A stretch of 40,968 nucleotides of DNA from Myxococcales bacterium (GTDB taxonomy: Bacteria; Myxococcota_A; UBA9160; UBA4427): positions 1 through 40,968 of the forward strand of contig JADFNE010000038.1 in the NCBI GenBank assembly GCA_022563535.1, given 5' to 3'. How positions within the stretch are numbered: the first letter of the stretch is position 1; each line of letters begins with the position of its first letter. Below, in pieces: positions 40,877-40,968 of this stretch. The position numbers were made by a program, and so were the translations under genes. A model generated the notes under the pieces. It was given only the letters and a program-made list of their open reading frames with translations. It did no database searches and was not told where the DNA came from.

Positions 40877-40968
40877 GCTGCCCCTTTGTAACCGAGCAAG
40901 AGCAGATTGTTCTCCGGGCAAGGCACCCCAGTACCTTCTACAGACCTTGAGGAGCGGGGGTTGGGGAT

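Overview
The window is about 41 kb of a GC-rich bacterial chromosome. The gene content suits a deltaproteobacterium-like or myxobacterium-like lineage: a pentose-phosphate gene run with OpcA, an F420-type (DDN-like) oxidoreductase, a GldF/GldG-type ABC exporter, a fused transaldolase/phosphoglucose isomerase and a long Asp-rich repeat protein beside TonB/ExbBD. This placement is an inference from gene families; no rRNA or marker phylogeny is available here.

Layout. (i) 1-4.1 kb is a scarred region: a fragment of a thymidylate-kinase-like polysaccharide gene, a GT-C glycosyltransferase, a DUF2255-like lipoprotein, two 92-bp direct repeats, and a striking array of six TTTCCCGNAANNTCAC sites, four of them phased at 33-34 bp. 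(ii) 4.1-6.4 kb holds a classical NfeD/band-7 (stomatin-like) pair and an F420-type oxidoreductase. (iii) 6.7-7.6 kb is a minus-strand pair: a divergent DUF151 (bifunctional-nuclease-like) protein and an Rrf2/IscR-like regulator with four cysteines. (iv) 7.97-10.07 kb contains a small membrane protein and a methyltransferase among four copies of a short repeat. The last copy abuts and apparently truncates the C-terminal helix-turn-helix of a sigma-54 activator.

(v) 10.05-23.9 kb is one long minus-strand run covering essentially the whole oxidative and non-oxidative pentose phosphate pathway. The order of transcription is tal-pgi, tkt, rpiA, gnd, zwf, opcA, pgl, then a GH15 glucoamylase/trehalase-like enzyme and the sigma-54 activator. 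It could take glucose from a stored or imported glucan to glucose-6-phosphate metabolism and NADPH.

(vi) 24.1-29.7 kb is a TonB system: tonB is followed on the minus strand by a 1038-residue secreted protein with about 39 Asp-rich, calcium-loop-like repeats, and exbB-exbD are transcribed divergently. (vii) 29.8-34.2 kb is a minus-strand operon with aroA (EPSP synthase) followed by an ABC ATPase, a GldF-like permease and a GldG-like protein, mostly with touching or ATGA-overlapping genes. (viii) 34.2-38.4 kb carries a cobalamin-riboswitch-like leader, then serA, purA and an endonuclease/exonuclease/phosphatase-family protein.

(ix) 38.5-39.3 kb has no convincing ordinary gene but contains several structural repeats. 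(x) From tRNA-Lys(TTT) at 39.28 kb onward, a tyrosine integrase pointing at the tRNA and an excisionase-like HTH protein mark the edge of a genomic island or prophage that runs off the right end.
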